A stretch of 47,836 bases of DNA from Actinomyces oris (GCF_001929375.1 NZ_MSGO01000042.1:1-47836); one strand, 5' to 3'; positions 1 through 9,463 are shown, counted from the first letter of the stretch. Numbers and translations: made by a program. Notes: generated by a model from the sequence alone, not told the origin.

Positions 1-402
1 GACTCCGGCAGGCTCGACGAGGCCATCCCCCTGTACGAACAGACCCTCGAAGACCGCACCCGCATCCTGGGACCCCACCACCCCGACACCCTCATCTCAC
101 GCAATAACCTCGCAGGCGCCTACCAGGACTCCGGCAGGCTCGACGAGGCCATCCCCCTGTACGAACAGACCCTCGAAGACCGCACCCGCATCCTGGGACC
201 CCACCACCCCCGCACCCTCATCTCACGCAACAACCTCGCCTACGCCTACCAGGCCGCCGGCAGGCTCAACGAAGCCATCACCCTGCACGAACAGACCCTC
301 GAAGACCGCACCCGCATCCTCGGCCCTGATCACCCCGACACCCTGGCCTCACGCAACAACCTCGCAGGCGCCTACCAGGCCGCCGGCAGACTCGACGACG
401 CG
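1..402 (+). repeat. 126-bp tandem coding repeats in the TPR gene
   Basis: Units begin at 1, 127, 253 and (partial) 379, each 126 bp or 42 codons. Units 1 and 2 are almost identical at the nucleotide level, including synonymous positions; unit 3 differs at more sites (start GCCGCCGGC in place of GACTCCGGC). Such homogeneity suggests recent duplication or gene conversion and a potentially variable repeat number between strains. Confidence 0.9.
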
Positions 403-486
403 GATAAGCTCTTTGAGACGCCGTCGGGCTCCGAGGACGAGCAGGACGGGACCGAGGAGGACCCGGACCAGGAAGCCGGTCACTGA
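1..486 (+). CDS. TPR-repeat protein, C-terminal fragment (5' end outside window)
   Basis: An open frame runs from base 1 to TGA at 484-486 (161 residues) with no start in the window, so the gene begins upstream. It consists of 42-residue tetratricopeptide repeats of the kinesin-light-chain/TPR_10-TPR_12 type: each has RLDEAIPLYEQTLEDRTRIL, then GP-HHPDTL and SRNNLAGAYQ. Three full repeats and the start of a fourth are visible, followed by an acidic tail rich in Glu, Asp and Gly ending in EAGH. TPRs of this type are protein-protein interaction scaffolds; in actinobacteria they often follow NB-ARC/STAND ATPase or peptidase modules, but nothing here shows what lies upstream. It is separated from sbcD by 51 bp and is probably functionally unrelated. 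Confidence 0.85.
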   Translation, partial: DSGRLDEAIPLYEQTLEDRTRILGPHHPDTLISRNNLAGAYQDSGRLDEAIPLYEQTLEDRTRILGPHHPRTLISRNNLAYAYQAAGRLNEAITLHEQTLEDRTRILGPDHPDTLASRNNLAGAYQAAGRLDDADKLFETPSGSEDEQDGTEEDPDQEAGH

Positions 487-537
487 CCGCCGCAGGCCGC
501 CGTCATTGATGTCGGTGGGCTGTGAGACAGTGTCGGC

Positions 538-1863
538 ATGCGGATCCTCCACACCTCCGACTGGCACCTGGGGCGCGCCTTCCACGGGCGCGTGCTCGAT
601 GACGCGCACGCCGCCTTCGCCGACCACCTCGTCGAGCTCGTCACCGCCGAGTCAGTCGACGCCGTCCTCGTCTCCGGGGACGTCTACGACCGCGCCATCC
701 CACCCAATGACGCCGTCGCACTCCTCGATGAGACGCTGCGCCGTCTGACCGAGCGCACCCGGGTGGTCCTGACCCCCGGCAACCATGACTCCGCCCGCCG
801 CCTCGGCTTCGCCGCCGATCTCATGCGCGAGGGCCTCATCATTCGGGCCCGCACCGCTGGCCTCGACCGCGGCATCATCCTGCCCGACGCCGATGGCAAC
901 GATGCCGCCATCGTCCACGCCCTGCCCTACCTCGACCCCGACGCCGCCCGCGAGATCCTCCCGCCCCTCCTCGCCGAGCGCCTCGGCGAGGAGCTCCCCG
1001 CGAAGCACACAGCAGGGGAATACCAGGCCGAGGGCGAGGGCACCGCCCTGCAGCCCGGCCCGCCAGAGCGCCCGCGCCTGCCCCGCTCCCACGAGGCCGT
1101 TGTCTCCGCCGCCCTGCGCCTCGTGGCCGCAGACCTGGACCGCCTGCGCTCGGCCCGCAGTCGGCGCCTGCCGAGCCTGCTCATGGCCCACGCCTTCGTC
1201 GTCGGTGGTGAGGCGTGCGAGTCTGAGCGGGACATTCGCGTCGGCGGCGTCGACTCCGTGCCCTCCGGCGTCTTCACCACCCTGGGCGGCTCGCCCCTGG
1301 CCGAGCGCAGCGGCGGCCTCGACTACGTGGCCCTCGGCCACCTCCACCGGCCCCAGGAGCTCACCCGGCCCACCGGCCCGCGCCTGGTCTACTCCGGCTC
1401 ACCCCTGCCCTTCTCCTTCGACGAGGCCGAAGGCGCCCGCAACTCTGCCACCAAGTCCTCCGTCCTGCTGGACCTGGACGCCGACGGCATCACCGGGCTG
1501 GAGCGCATCCCCACCCCGGTCCTGCACCAGGTGCGTACCCTGACCGGCACCCTGCCCGAGCTCCTCTCCCCCGCCTTCGACGACGCCACCGGCGCCTGGG
1601 TGCGCGTCATCCTCCAGGGCGAGCGGCCACCCGGCGCCCTGGCCACCCTCAAGGAGCGTTTCCCCAGCCTCCTGGCCTTCCAGCACGAGGCCCCCACGCG
1701 CACCGCCCGCGAGCGCATCGCCGTCACCGCCGCGGCCGACCCGCTGCGTATCACTGAGGACTTCTTCGACGACGTCTGCGGGCGCGCCCCGCAGCCCTCC
1801 GAGCACGGCGTCCTGCGCAGCGCGTACGAGTCCGCCCTGGCGGGCGCGAGGAGCGAGCGATGA
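538..1863 (+). CDS. sbcD: Exonuclease subunit SbcD (Mre11-type nuclease)
   Basis: A 441-aa metallophosphoesterase of the Mre11/SbcD family, the nuclease half of the SbcCD complex that opens and trims hairpins and protein-blocked DNA ends. Visible motifs in order: DWH (residues 8-10), GDVYD (about 46-50), GNHD (81-84), a His in LLMAHAF (about 217) and GHLH (267-270); these are the metal-binding and catalytic positions of the family. Length is slightly above the usual 380-410 aa. The ATG at 538 lacks a clear Shine-Dalgarno site, but the protein starts directly with the conserved MRILHTSDWHLG, so the start is secure. The stop overlaps the sbcC start (ATGA at 1860-1863), which indicates translational coupling. 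Confidence 0.97.
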   Translation: MRILHTSDWHLGRAFHGRVLDDAHAAFADHLVELVTAESVDAVLVSGDVYDRAIPPNDAVALLDETLRRLTERTRVVLTPGNHDSARRLGFAADLMREGLIIRARTAGLDRGIILPDADGNDAAIVHALPYLDPDAAREILPPLLAERLGEELPAKHTAGEYQAEGEGTALQPGPPERPRLPRSHEAVVSAALRLVAADLDRLRSARSRRLPSLLMAHAFVVGGEACESERDIRVGGVDSVPSGVFTTLGGSPLAERSGGLDYVALGHLHRPQELTRPTGPRLVYSGSPLPFSFDEAEGARNSATKSSVLLDLDADGITGLERIPTPVLHQVRTLTGTLPELLSPAFDDATGAWVRVILQGERPPGALATLKERFPSLLAFQHEAPTRTARERIAVTAAADPLRITEDFFDDVCGRAPQPSEHGVLRSAYESALAGARSER

Positions 1864-4800
1864 GGATCCATTCCCTGACCATGACCGGTATCGGCCCCTA
1901 CGCGGGGCGGGAGCACATCGACTTCGACGCGGTGGGCGCCTCCGGCCGATTCCTGCTCACCGGCCCCACCGGCTCAGGCAAGACCACCATCATCGACGCG
2001 ATCGTCTTCGCCCTCTACGGGGACGTGGCCGACTCGGCCGACTCCTCCAAGGAGCGCATCCGCTCCACCCTCGTGGGCCCGCACACCGAGAGCGTTATCG
2101 AGCTCGTCTTCTCCACCGGCGCCGGCGTCTACCGGGTGCGCCGCACCCCCACCTACGAGCGGGCCAAGCGGCGCGGCCAGGGCACCACCACCCAGAACGG
2201 CACCGTCAAGCTCTGGCATCTGGCCGAGGTCGGCGGGGAGCCGCTCGATGAGCCCGTCACCCGCGTGGGCGACGCCGACGCGGAGATCGCGCGCGCCGTG
2301 GGCTTAAGCCGGGAGCAGTTCACGCAGACGGTCGTCCTGCCGCAGGGCAAGTTCGCCCGGTTCCTGCGCGCCGACTCCTCCGAGCGCCAGCACCTCCTCA
2401 AGGACGTCTTCGGCACCGGCATCTACGACGCCATCCAGGACGCCCTCATCCAGGCCTCCCGGGACGGGGCCCGGCGGGTCGCGCAGGCCGCCGCCGACCT
2501 GCGCGGACAGGTCGCCGCCCTGGGACGGCACCCCCTCCTCACCGAGGCGCCCTCCCCCGCTGAGACCACAGATGCCGGCGAGGAGACCGCCGACGTCGAT
2601 CAGGTGACGCTCCCGGAGGACTCACCGCAGGAGGCCCCGCCTGGGGGGACCCAGGAGGCGCTGCCGTTGCCCGCTCACGACGCCGACCGTGAGGAGCCGG
2701 AGGAGGTCGACGCCGGCCCTGCTCCGACGCCGGCCCAGGCCTTGGAGGCGGCGATGGCGGGAGCCGCCCCGGACCTGGCGGCTCTTCGCCGCGTCGGCAC
2801 CCAGACACTGAAGGCCTCCCGCAACCGGGTCGCGCTGGCCGAAGCCCGCTCTGAGGCCGCAGGAGAGGTCCTCGCCCGGGCGCAGTCGGCCCGCGAGGAG
2901 GCCCAGAGCCTCCACGACCTCCTGGAGCGACGCCGGGCCCTAGTGGAGGAGAACGCGCGACTGGCTGAGCGTGCCGAGCAAGAAGCCGACGACGCCCAGC
3001 GACTCCAGGCCGCCGAGCGCGCCTCCCGGGTGCGGCCCTACCTGGTCGCCGAGCAGGCCGCCCGTCACCGCGCCCAGCAGGCCGTCGCCGCACTGGCCGC
3101 TCGCGCCGACCAGAGCGGGCTGGCCCACCTGGCCGAACAGGCCGGAGTCACCAGTGCCGGCAGCGCGGAGGATGCCACCGGCAGCGACGCTCACAGCAGC
3201 CATGACGCCGCGGTGACACCCGCCGCCATCATCGAGCCCCTGGTCCGTGAGGCGCAGCGCCAGCTCACCACCCTCGAGGATGAACCCAGCCAGGCGAGGG
3301 CCGGCGCTACCGCAGCGGACGCGGCCCCGCAGGACTCCGACGCGGCAGAGACCCCCGTGGCGGCCGAAGCGTCCGAGAAGACCCAAGCCGGGGCCCTGAG
3401 CCCCCACGACCTCGACGACCTGGCGCACCACTGCCGTCGCGAGCACGGGCAGCTCGAGGCCCTCGTGAACCTCGAGGCCGGCCTCCCCGAGCGCGAAAGC
3501 GCCTTACAGCAGCGGGAGGCGGAACTACAGCGCGCCGCCGCTGACCTGGAGCAGCGCGCGGAGAAGCTCGCCGAGCGCCCCGCGCAGCGCACCGCCCTGG
3601 TGGAGACGCTGGAGGCGGCGCGCGCGGCCCACGAGCGCCTCGACGGCCTTCAAGACCGCCGGGCCCGGGCCGAGGAGCGCCACCGGGCGGCCCTCGCCGT
3701 CGAGCAGCTCAGCGCCCAGCTCGCCCAACGGGACGCCGCCTGCGCTGAGGCGGCGGCACTCGCGAGGGAGGCGACCAAACAGGTTCATGCCACCCGCCTG
3801 GCCTGGATCTCCGGGACCGCCGGAGCGCTCGCCGGTGAGCTCACAGAGGGCGAGCCCTGCCCCGTGTGCGGCTCGACCACGCACCCCTCCCCCGCCAACG
3901 CCGGCACCGACGGCGCCACCCGTCAGCAGGTCGAGGTCGCCGAGGAGCACCAGCGGCAGGCCGACGAGGCGCTCAGCGGTGCCGTCCGACAGCGCGACAC
4001 CTGTGCCGCCCGGCTTCAGGAGGTCCAGCGAGCCAGTGACGGCATGGATGCCCCCGCCGCCAAGGAGTCGCTGGAGGCTGCCGCCGCCGCCCTGGCCACG
4101 GCGCGGGCAACAGCCGACGGCGTCGAGGACCTGGCCGGGCGCCTCGAGGCCTTCGATGCGGGCACCGAGCAGGAGCGTGCCGCGCTCGATGCCGCCCGCT
4201 CCGCCCAGGAGTCGGCCCGCAGCCGCCTGGAGGCCGAGCGCGAGGCCCTCGCCCAGGACCAGCGGCGCTGCCTGGAGGCGCGCGGGACCTGGCCGAGCGT
4301 CACTGCCCGCGCCGCGGCCCTCCTCGTGCGGGCCAAGGAGGCCGAGGACGCCTCCCAGGACGTCGACACTGCCCGCACCGCCCTGGCCCAGGCCCGCAGC
4401 GCCCTGGCCGACCTGGCCGCCGCGCTGACGGAGGAGGACTTCACCGGCGCGGCCCAGGCAACAGCGGCCCTCATGGAACGCGGTGCCATCGAGGCCCTGT
4501 CGGCCGGCGTGCGGGCCGCCGCCACCGCCCACGAGCGGGTCCGCCTGGGCCTGGAGGACCCGCAGATCGCCGCCCTGAGCGGCCAGGAGGAGGACCTCCT
4601 CGAGGCTGCCGCCGCCGAGCTCGCCCAGGCGGACGCCGCCGCCCGGCAGGCCGCCTCCGTTCAGGCGCGCACCGCCGAGTCCCACGAGCACCTGCGTCGG
4701 GCCGTCGACGGCGTCGAGCAGGCGGCCACCGCCTATGAGGAGGCGGCCGGCTCCAGCGCCGACCTCATCCGGGTGGCGAACCTCGCCCGCGGGGAGAACG

Positions 4801-5303
4801 AGGCCGGCACGCCCCTGGCCACCTGGGTGCTGCAGGCCCGCTTCGAGGAGGTCCTCGTCTTCGCCAACGAGCGCCTGTCCCAGATGTCCTCCGGGCGCTA
4901 CGAGCTCATCCGGGTCGCCGAGGAGACCAGCCAGCGCCGGCGCCGCAAAGGACTCGGCCTGGCCGTCGTCGACCACCTCGGAGACGAGCGCACCCGCGAC
5001 CCCCGGACCCTCTCGGGCGGGGAGACCTTCTACGTCTCCCTGTCACTGGCCCTCGCCCTGGCCGACGTCGTCTCGGCCGAGTCCGGGGGCGTGAGCCTGG
5101 AGACCCTCTTCATCGACGAGGGCTTCGGCACCCTGGACGCCGACACCCTCCAAACAGTCATGACCCAGATCGACCACCTGCGCGCCGGCGGGCGCACCGT
5201 CGGCATCGTCTCCCACGTGGCCGAGCTGCGCGACCAGATCGCCGAGCGCATCGCAGTGCGGCGCGTCGCCTCGGGCGGATCCACCCTGAAGGTGACCGCC
5301 TGA
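1860..5303 (+). CDS. sbcC: Exonuclease subunit SbcC (Rad50-type ATPase)
   Basis: A 1147-aa SMC/Rad50-family ATPase that pairs with SbcD. The N-terminal ABC half carries Walker A GPTGSGKTT (about residues 35-43); a Q-loop-like segment follows (VVLPQGKFARFL). The middle is long Ala/Glu/Arg-rich coiled coil broken by a zinc hook, CPVCGS (about 667-672), through which two molecules dimerise. The C-terminal half has the ABC signature LSGGETF (about 1050) and Walker B TLFIDEGFGTLD (about 1080). Two stretches of the coiled coil (about residues 230-290 and 430-510) are acidic, proline-rich and low in complexity, as is common in actinobacterial SbcC. It starts with ATG inside the sbcD stop (4-bp overlap) and is followed by a hairpin terminator. 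Confidence 0.97.
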   Translation: MRIHSLTMTGIGPYAGREHIDFDAVGASGRFLLTGPTGSGKTTIIDAIVFALYGDVADSADSSKERIRSTLVGPHTESVIELVFSTGAGVYRVRRTPTYERAKRRGQGTTTQNGTVKLWHLAEVGGEPLDEPVTRVGDADAEIARAVGLSREQFTQTVVLPQGKFARFLRADSSERQHLLKDVFGTGIYDAIQDALIQASRDGARRVAQAAADLRGQVAALGRHPLLTEAPSPAETTDAGEETADVDQVTLPEDSPQEAPPGGTQEALPLPAHDADREEPEEVDAGPAPTPAQALEAAMAGAAPDLAALRRVGTQTLKASRNRVALAEARSEAAGEVLARAQSAREEAQSLHDLLERRRALVEENARLAERAEQEADDAQRLQAAERASRVRPYLVAEQAARHRAQQAVAALAARADQSGLAHLAEQAGVTSAGSAEDATGSDAHSSHDAAVTPAAIIEPLVREAQRQLTTLEDEPSQARAGATAADAAPQDSDAAETPVAAEASEKTQAGALSPHDLDDLAHHCRREHGQLEALVNLEAGLPERESALQQREAELQRAAADLEQRAEKLAERPAQRTALVETLEAARAAHERLDGLQDRRARAEERHRAALAVEQLSAQLAQRDAACAEAAALAREATKQVHATRLAWISGTAGALAGELTEGEPCPVCGSTTHPSPANAGTDGATRQQVEVAEEHQRQADEALSGAVRQRDTCAARLQEVQRASDGMDAPAAKESLEAAAAALATARATADGVEDLAGRLEAFDAGTEQERAALDAARSAQESARSRLEAEREALAQDQRRCLEARGTWPSVTARAAALLVRAKEAEDASQDVDTARTALAQARSALADLAAALTEEDFTGAAQATAALMERGAIEALSAGVRAAATAHERVRLGLEDPQIAALSGQEEDLLEAAAAELAQADAAARQAASVQARTAESHEHLRRAVDGVEQAATAYEEAAGSSADLIRVANLARGENEAGTPLATWVLQARFEEVLVFANERLSQMSSGRYELIRVAEETSQRRRRKGLGLAVVDHLGDERTRDPRTLSGGETFYVSLSLALALADVVSAESGGVSLETLFIDEGFGTLDADTLQTVMTQIDHLRAGGRTVGIVSHVAELRDQIAERIAVRRVASGGSTLKVTA

Positions 5304-5328
5304 GACGACGCGCCGCGAACGCATCCTG

Positions 5329-5364
5329 CTGGTCGGTGCCGCCCCAGCGGCCGGCACCGACCAG
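5329..5364. terminator. Bidirectional hairpin between convergent genes
   Basis: A perfect 13-bp inverted repeat, CTGGTCGGTGCCG at 5329-5341 and its complement at 5352-5364, with a 10-nt loop. It lies in the 66-bp gap between the sbcC stop and the stop of the convergent 942-aa membrane protein gene. There is no long T tract on either side, as is usual for GC-rich actinobacterial terminators. Confidence 0.75.
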
Positions 5365-5369
5365 TCGTC

Positions 5370-8198
5370 CTAGAAGATGCTGTTGTTGGAGTAGATCGTG
5401 ACGGTGGGCTCACCGTCGCCCTCCGGCAGCTCCACCTTCCCGGAGAAGGTGAACTTCACCTTGCGGGGGGCGGGGTTCTTGTCGAAGGCCGTCGGCTTGG
5501 GAGACCCGGAGATGTTGATCTCGTCAGAGGTGAAGGACAAGTCATTGCCGCCCTCGGAGAACTCCACCTTCGTGGCGTCCTTCTCCACCGACAACGAGGT
5601 CATGTCCGAGGAGGTCTGGACGGGGCAGATGTTGTCCATGTTCGTTGGAACAGTCGCACAGGTCTTCGTCTGCTCCTTAACCTTCTCCAGCGCCTTGGTC
5701 TTCAGCTCGTCAGTGGGAGTCGCATCCACCTTCTGGGTGCCCACCGACTCGGCCTCCGAGCTCGCACCCTGCCCCGAAGGAATCAGCGTGACCGAGGCCT
5801 CCTTCGCAGTGAGGTACTTGCTGACGGAGTCCGGCGCCGCCACCGGGTACACACCGGGGTAGGCGAACTGGGTCGCGGTGCGAGACCCACTCCACCCGCC
5901 ACTCTCCTTAGCCAGGTCGATGGCGACCCCTGCGACCTTCAGCCCCGGAAGCAAGGAGGAGCTGAAGTCCGCGGAGACCACGAGAGGCTTATCCACCTTC
6001 CAGCTGTCCAGGCCGAAGGAACCCGACGTCTTCGAGGCGGTGAAGTTGTACTCGAAGGCCTTCCCGTCCAGGGACAGATGAGCCTTAACCGTGGCGGAGT
6101 CACCAGAGATGGTGGGCTTGTCGATCTTGGTGACCTTGATCCTCGCCTTGGCGGCCTTGAGGGCGTCGTCGGTCAGCAGCTTGCGCTGGTCATTGGGGAC
6201 ACCGGGGTCCACCATCTTGGTGGCCTCAGCGGCCTTGCCCTCCGACAGGAGCGTCAGGTAGCTCTCAACCGCCTTGTCAGGGCCGCGCATGCCGTTGACG
6301 ACATTGAGCCCGACGACGCCGGCAACCACCAGCGCCACCACGACCCCGAAGGCCGACAGTCCCAGAATGACCTTCTTGCGCGAGGCCGCACTCATCGGGG
6401 CGGGCTCGGGCAACGCGCCCGCAGCAGTCGTGCCCGCGGTGGCTGCGCCGTCAAGACCGGGAGCCGGGGCCTGCGAGGCCGGCGTGGTCTCCACCCACTG
6501 CCCGGTCGCCGGGTCCATGGAGAAGACGGCGCCGGTGGCCGGGTCCATGGCGATACTGGCCCCGGTGGCCGGGTCCGTGCTGTACGCCCACTGCTGGGAC
6601 GGCGTCGTCGACCGGACACCGGAGGTGCCCGCACGCCAGGCCGCACTGGCCTTCTTCCCGCCGACCAGCTGCAGCACCGCCGGGAAGACGGAGTAGACCC
6701 ACAAGGGCAGCAGCTCCGCCAGCACCGAGACGATCGCCACCACAACCCCGAACAGGAAGAAGGTCAGGACGTTGGGCTGCATACTGACAGACATGTGGAG
6801 GCCGGCCCCGCCGCCCGAGGAGCGCATCGGGGTGTCAGCGCCTGAGAAACGCAACGGGAGCAGCCCGTAGAAGACGATCGCCCCCAGGACCAGCGACACG
6901 AGCGGAAGCTGCCAGACGCGCGCCCACTCGGTCCGCCCCGTGCGGGCACGCCTGACGCCCACGCGCACCGCCGCCGCCGCGATGGCCACGATCATGGCCA
7001 CGAACAGCAGGATCGACCAGCTGCCGAACCAGGTCCAGGCGTAGGCGTCGCCGTCCTTCTCGCCGCCCAGGGACGGCAGGAAGTAGGCCAGAGCCTCCGC
7101 GGCCTCGCTCTTGTCCAGGGTGAGGCCTCCCAGGGACCCCATGCCCAGGGCGAGCAGCACCAGGTTCGGCAGGAAGACCGGCAGCAGAAGAATCGAGGCC
7201 AGGCTCCACCCCTGGGTCAGCGCCGCAACGATGTAAGCGACGATGACGAAGACCCCCAGGACCACACCCAGTGCGGTACTCAAGGCGCCCAGCTCACGGC
7301 CAAGCTGCACCACCGGGCTCGGCAGTCGCTCGAGCAGCGACCCGCCACTACGAGCCACCACCAGCGCTACGAAGACCACCACAGTCACCAACAGGATCGT
7401 CATCAGCGCGGAGGAGGAGACCGTCATGACCTTCAGCCCCATCATCTCGGCGGTCGCGGAGAACGGAGCCGTCACCAAGCAGGCCACCAGCGCCACAGCC
7501 AGGGCCTCGGCTCCGGCCCGCGCCAGAGTCGGGACCAGCGGGGCCGCCGAACCATCAACTGCGCTCCGGCGGCGCGCCAGCCAGAAGACCCCGATACCGG
7601 CGGCGGTCAGTGCCCCCATGGGCAGCAGCGTGAAGGTCAGGGTGATGGTCTCGTACTCGTTCGACCCCGACATGACGAACTGCCCGCCCAGGCTCCAGCC
7701 CATGAGCAACGGCAGCGTGGAGAAGGTCGTCGGGAACGTCTTCGTCGTCGTCCCCATGGTCGAGATGGCCACAAGCGTGAGGATCGCGCTGACGGCCGCC
7801 GATCCGAGCACGATCGCGAGCGTCAGGGCCGTGGAGGTCAGACCCGGGGCACGGAACCAGGCGGTGAAGGTCTGCGCCAGAGGCGAGGACTGAGCGACCT
7901 GCCCGGGCTGCACGAACCCGCCTTGAGCCTGCGGCGCCGGCGCTCCAGGGGCGGAGGCGCCGGCGACCGGAACACCCATCGTGTGCGGGGCGGCCACGGG
8001 GTCGGCTCCAGCGGCGGCCGGAGGCGGCGGAGGGGCCTCAGTCACGCTGTACGCCTCAGGCGCGGGAGCACCCGGCGGAGGCGGCACGGGCACAGCGGGG
8101 AAACTGCCGGTCTCCGGCCCCGACGTCGTCGGGGGCGTAGGGGCTGGAACCTCACCAGTGCCATGCGAAGGATCGGGAGAAAAACTGCTGTTGGACAC
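5370..8198 (-). CDS. Large polytopic membrane protein with DPATG repeats and extracytoplasmic C-terminal domain
   Basis: A 942-aa protein I cannot name. The first ~115 residues are Pro/Ala-rich and disordered. About ten hydrophobic segments follow between residues ~120 and ~505. A soluble stretch then carries three 10-residue repeats (DPATGASIAM, DPATGAVFSM, DPATGQWVET; about 533-566). One more transmembrane helix (about 612-635) leads to a ~305-residue C-terminal region, likely extracytoplasmic, that begins GPDKAVESYLTLLSEGKAAEA, reminiscent of lipoprotein-type DUF4878-like folds. Start is GTG at 8198 with AAAGG 7 nt upstream. It is the last gene of the long minus-strand run, 161 bp after its neighbour, so it could also be independently expressed. 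Possible roles are transport, channel or signal relay; none is proven. Confidence 0.85.
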   Translation of the reverse strand: MSNSSFSPDPSHGTGEVPAPTPPTTSGPETGSFPAVPVPPPPGAPAPEAYSVTEAPPPPPAAAGADPVAAPHTMGVPVAGASAPGAPAPQAQGGFVQPGQVAQSSPLAQTFTAWFRAPGLTSTALTLAIVLGSAAVSAILTLVAISTMGTTTKTFPTTFSTLPLLMGWSLGGQFVMSGSNEYETITLTFTLLPMGALTAAGIGVFWLARRRSAVDGSAAPLVPTLARAGAEALAVALVACLVTAPFSATAEMMGLKVMTVSSSALMTILLVTVVVFVALVVARSGGSLLERLPSPVVQLGRELGALSTALGVVLGVFVIVAYIVAALTQGWSLASILLLPVFLPNLVLLALGMGSLGGLTLDKSEAAEALAYFLPSLGGEKDGDAYAWTWFGSWSILLFVAMIVAIAAAAVRVGVRRARTGRTEWARVWQLPLVSLVLGAIVFYGLLPLRFSGADTPMRSSGGGAGLHMSVSMQPNVLTFFLFGVVVAIVSVLAELLPLWVYSVFPAVLQLVGGKKASAAWRAGTSGVRSTTPSQQWAYSTDPATGASIAMDPATGAVFSMDPATGQWVETTPASQAPAPGLDGAATAGTTAAGALPEPAPMSAASRKKVILGLSAFGVVVALVVAGVVGLNVVNGMRGPDKAVESYLTLLSEGKAAEATKMVDPGVPNDQRKLLTDDALKAAKARIKVTKIDKPTISGDSATVKAHLSLDGKAFEYNFTASKTSGSFGLDSWKVDKPLVVSADFSSSLLPGLKVAGVAIDLAKESGGWSGSRTATQFAYPGVYPVAAPDSVSKYLTAKEASVTLIPSGQGASSEAESVGTQKVDATPTDELKTKALEKVKEQTKTCATVPTNMDNICPVQTSSDMTSLSVEKDATKVEFSEGGNDLSFTSDEINISGSPKPTAFDKNPAPRKVKFTFSGKVELPEGDGEPTVTIYSNNSIF
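6501..6590 (-). repeat. Three 30-bp coding repeats (DPATG units)
   Basis: Units start at 6501, 6531 and 6561 on the plus strand, each containing a near-identical GGCCGGGTCCATG-like core. They encode the consecutive DPATG decapeptides of the 942-aa membrane protein, with drift between units only in the second half. Confidence 0.85.
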
Positions 8199-8359
8199 AG
8201 GGCTGCCTTTGATAGGGAATCAAACACGGCAGTTCTACCCCATGGAAACCAGCCGCGCACCAGTTTCGTCCCCCAGTCTTGACATGCGATCCACGCTGTC
8301 CGCGAATAAGCACGGACAGAGCCTCCCCCGGTGCGCCCAACGTCCTACTGCACCCGAAG
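8199..8359 (-). other. Intergenic spacer upstream of the 942-aa membrane protein gene
   Basis: A 161-bp spacer. It holds one small inverted repeat, CTGTCCG at 8296-8302 and CGGACAG at 8313-8319, without a T tract. I see no convincing -35/-10 pair. Confidence 0.5.
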
Positions 8360-9382
8360 CTAGCCCTCGCCACCGGCCGAGTCGCCCTCACCCTGCTGGC
8401 CGTCGCCGCCTTCCTGAGAGCCGTCCTGCTGGCCCCCGGACTGGTCGGCACCCTGCGAACCCGAGTCCGGCGAGGCAACGCCCTGCTCGGCGGCCTTCTC
8501 CTTGACCGTGTTGAGGATGCTGATGAGGTCGTCCCGTCCGGGGAAGGACACTCCGGACTCCAGGGCCTTGAGGGCCTGGTCGACATTGCCGATCTTGAGC
8601 TGACCGGAGAAGCTCTCCGCATCGGCCAGGGTCTGCGTTTTGAGAACGCCCGCCCCGTAGTAGACGCCTGCCCCCGTGGCCACCAGGGGCAGGAACAGTG
8701 CCGCCAGGACCAGCAGGGCGGCAGGCCCCTTCGGCTTGGCTCTGGCCAAGGCCGAGCAGGACACGAGGAAGGCGAAGAAGGCCAGCACCGCGCCACCGCC
8801 GACAGCACCGATCGCCGCCCAGTTGGGCGTCCAGCTCCGAGTCGAGAGAATCTCGAAGACGTGCAGCGTGCTCAGCAGCGTGTAGGTCCCCCATCCCAGG
8901 GCTCCGCAGGCCGCCAGCACCATGATCGTCCCCACCGGCAGGGCGGCGGTACGACGGCGCTCAGGCGGGCGAGGAAGCTCCACCGGGGGCTCCGGCTCGG
9001 GCTCCCCCCAGGTCTCCTGCACCGGCACCTGGGAGACCGTGCGCCTTGCGGGCTCGGGGCTGGCGTAGACCGGCTGCACCGGCGTCGACATCGTCTGCCG
9101 CGCGGGCACGGGCTGAAGGACCTGGGTGTACTGGCTGCGCTGGTCCGGGGAGGCGGCCAGCTGCGGGGTCGACGTCGACGGCGGCAGGTACCCCCACCCC
9201 TCGCCCCCCGGCGGCATGGCGATGGCCTCCGTGACCCCCGGCTGTGCCTCCAACTGGTCAAGGTCGATCCGCTCGGTGGGCCGTCCGCGGTCAATGTGAT
9301 CGATGCGGTCGGTGCGATCGACGGCCGCGTCCGCCTCTGCGTCGTCGTCGAACTGCGGCCCACGGGAGAGAGGACGGGACAC
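8360..9382 (-). CDS. Three-TM membrane protein, paralogue 1 of a local family
   Basis: A 340-aa protein of unknown function. The N-terminal ~150 residues are hydrophilic, Pro/Glu-rich and start with SRPLSRGPQFDDDAEADAA; a membrane block follows with three hydrophobic helices (about 155-180, 195-220 and 227-250), beginning near LAACGALGWGTYTLLSTLHVF. A short conserved tail (VDQALKALESGVSFPGRDDL) and an acidic Gly/Gln-rich low-complexity end complete it. The membrane block and tail align by eye with the proteins at 26618-27205 and 29233-29904. Start is GTG at 9382, supported by AAGGAG 8 nt upstream. It lies 101 bp downstream of the GTPase gene in the same orientation, so probably belongs to the same transcript. 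Confidence 0.88.
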   Translation of the reverse strand: MSRPLSRGPQFDDDAEADAAVDRTDRIDHIDRGRPTERIDLDQLEAQPGVTEAIAMPPGGEGWGYLPPSTSTPQLAASPDQRSQYTQVLQPVPARQTMSTPVQPVYASPEPARRTVSQVPVQETWGEPEPEPPVELPRPPERRRTAALPVGTIMVLAACGALGWGTYTLLSTLHVFEILSTRSWTPNWAAIGAVGGGAVLAFFAFLVSCSALARAKPKGPAALLVLAALFLPLVATGAGVYYGAGVLKTQTLADAESFSGQLKIGNVDQALKALESGVSFPGRDDLISILNTVKEKAAEQGVASPDSGSQGADQSGGQQDGSQEGGDGQQGEGDSAGGEG

Positions 9383-9463
9383 GATGAGGCTCCTTGCCTG
9401 AGGATACCGATGGGGTCTCTACGTCCCCGAGGCTACGCCACCGGCGCCCCGGACACGAGGAGC
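9331..9463 (-). repeat. Copy 1 of dispersed repeat A (5' region of paralogue 1)
   Basis: This stretch covers the first ~17 codons, ribosome site and upstream spacer of the 8360-9382 gene. It matches 29050-29181 in the same orientation, nearly base for base over the first 70 bp and with decreasing identity after that. The shared part includes the GTG start and the AAGGAG site. Confidence 0.85.

Noticed and set aside
1-402. CRISPR-like array because of tandem near-identical units
   Set aside because: Units are 126 bp, contiguous without spacers, and encode in-frame TPRs.
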